DNA of 13,633 nt, taken from contig JANYEU010000102.1 in assembly GCA_025362915.1 (NCBI GenBank), positions 1 to 13,633 on the forward strand, in the 5' to 3' direction. The translations under genes and the position numbers were made by a program. Position 1 is the first letter of the stretch, and each line of letters begins with the position of its first letter. The DNA comes from Chitinophagaceae bacterium. GTDB taxonomy: Bacteria > Bacteroidota > Bacteroidia > Chitinophagales > Chitinophagaceae. Positions 13,525 to 13,633 of this stretch are shown here, in pieces. The notes under the pieces were generated by a model. The model saw nothing but the letters and a program-made list of their open reading frames with translations. It searched no databases and was not told the DNA's origin.

Positions 13525-13633
13525 TGAAATATTTAGCAAACGCAATTAAGTCACAATGTCCCGTTTGTAATTCAACCTCTGGTCGGTTGCTTTATACAGT
13601 GGAAAGCAAACAGGTAGCCAAGCATTTTTTATA
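13524..13633 (+). CDS. Start of a putative SAM-dependent methyltransferase with N-terminal Cys-x2-Cys motif (cut by right edge)
   Basis: ATG at 13524-13526 shares its A with the last base of the wzt stop codon, the classic coupled TAATG arrangement. The frame stays open to the edge, giving 36 complete codons. The protein begins MKYLANAIKSQCPVCNSTSG, with a CPVC zinc-ribbon-like pair, then RLLYTVESKQVAKHF. From memory, class I SAM-dependent methyltransferases in Bacteroidota glycan clusters often start with such a cysteine motif, but the SAM-binding motifs are outside the window, so the enzyme call is tentative. The gene itself is well supported by coupling and an open frame. Its position directly after a Wzt with a C-terminal recognition domain would fit a chain-capping or sugar-methylating role. 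Confidence 0.6.
   Translation, partial: MKYLANAIKSQCPVCNSTSGRLLYTVESKQVAKHFL

Overview
The window looks like a chromosomal segment of a Bacteroidota bacterium, probably near Chitinophagaceae. The grounds are AT-rich intergenic DNA with TAnnTTTG-type -7 promoter boxes, absence of strong Shine-Dalgarno sequences, the wording of the EF-G and Obg proteins, and an Obg that lacks the C-terminal OCT domain. All complete genes lie on the + strand. No species can be named from sequence reading alone.

Left part (1-1207). The first 79 bases, read on the - strand, encode the N-terminus of a transposase resembling the IS5/DUF4096 type, running off the left edge. Next to it is a leucine-rich-repeat gene that starts inside a repeat, without a signal peptide, so it looks like the 3' remainder of a larger gene cut by the insertion. 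A cluster of short AT-rich repeats follows.

Housekeeping block (1263-4639). fusA (elongation factor G) has its own -7 box and intrinsic terminator and is not flanked by str-operon ribosomal genes. An interlocking palindrome cluster separates it from obgE (ribosome-assembly GTPase, GTG start).

Polysaccharide export locus (4640 to the right edge). A 355-base non-coding leader holds a perfect TATATTTG box, a terminator-like hairpin and a second hairpin just before the first gene. Then come an outer-membrane export lipoprotein (Wza/OPX type), a Wzz/BY-kinase (Wzc type, tyrosine-rich tail) overlapping it by 4 bases, a 968-residue protein fusing a glutamine-dependent asparagine-synthetase-like amidotransferase to a GT4 glycosyltransferase, and an ABC-2 permease (Wzm). 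A terminator-like hairpin with a duplicated right arm lies after wzm. Next are an ABC ATPase with a C-terminal carbohydrate-recognition-type domain (Wzt) and, overlapping it by one base, the start of a gene with a Cys-x2-Cys N-terminus, probably a SAM-dependent methyltransferase.

Together these genes describe an ABC-transporter-dependent surface glycan (O-antigen or capsule) pathway. The permease and ATPase move a finished chain across the inner membrane, the Wzc/Wza pair could carry it across the periplasm and outer membrane, the fusion protein could amidate and extend the glycan, and the final gene may cap the chain. The most unusual items are the AsnB-GT4 fusion, the hybrid Wza/Wzc plus Wzm/Wzt gene set, the structured leader, the split terminator between wzm and wzt, and the insertion-truncated LRR gene.
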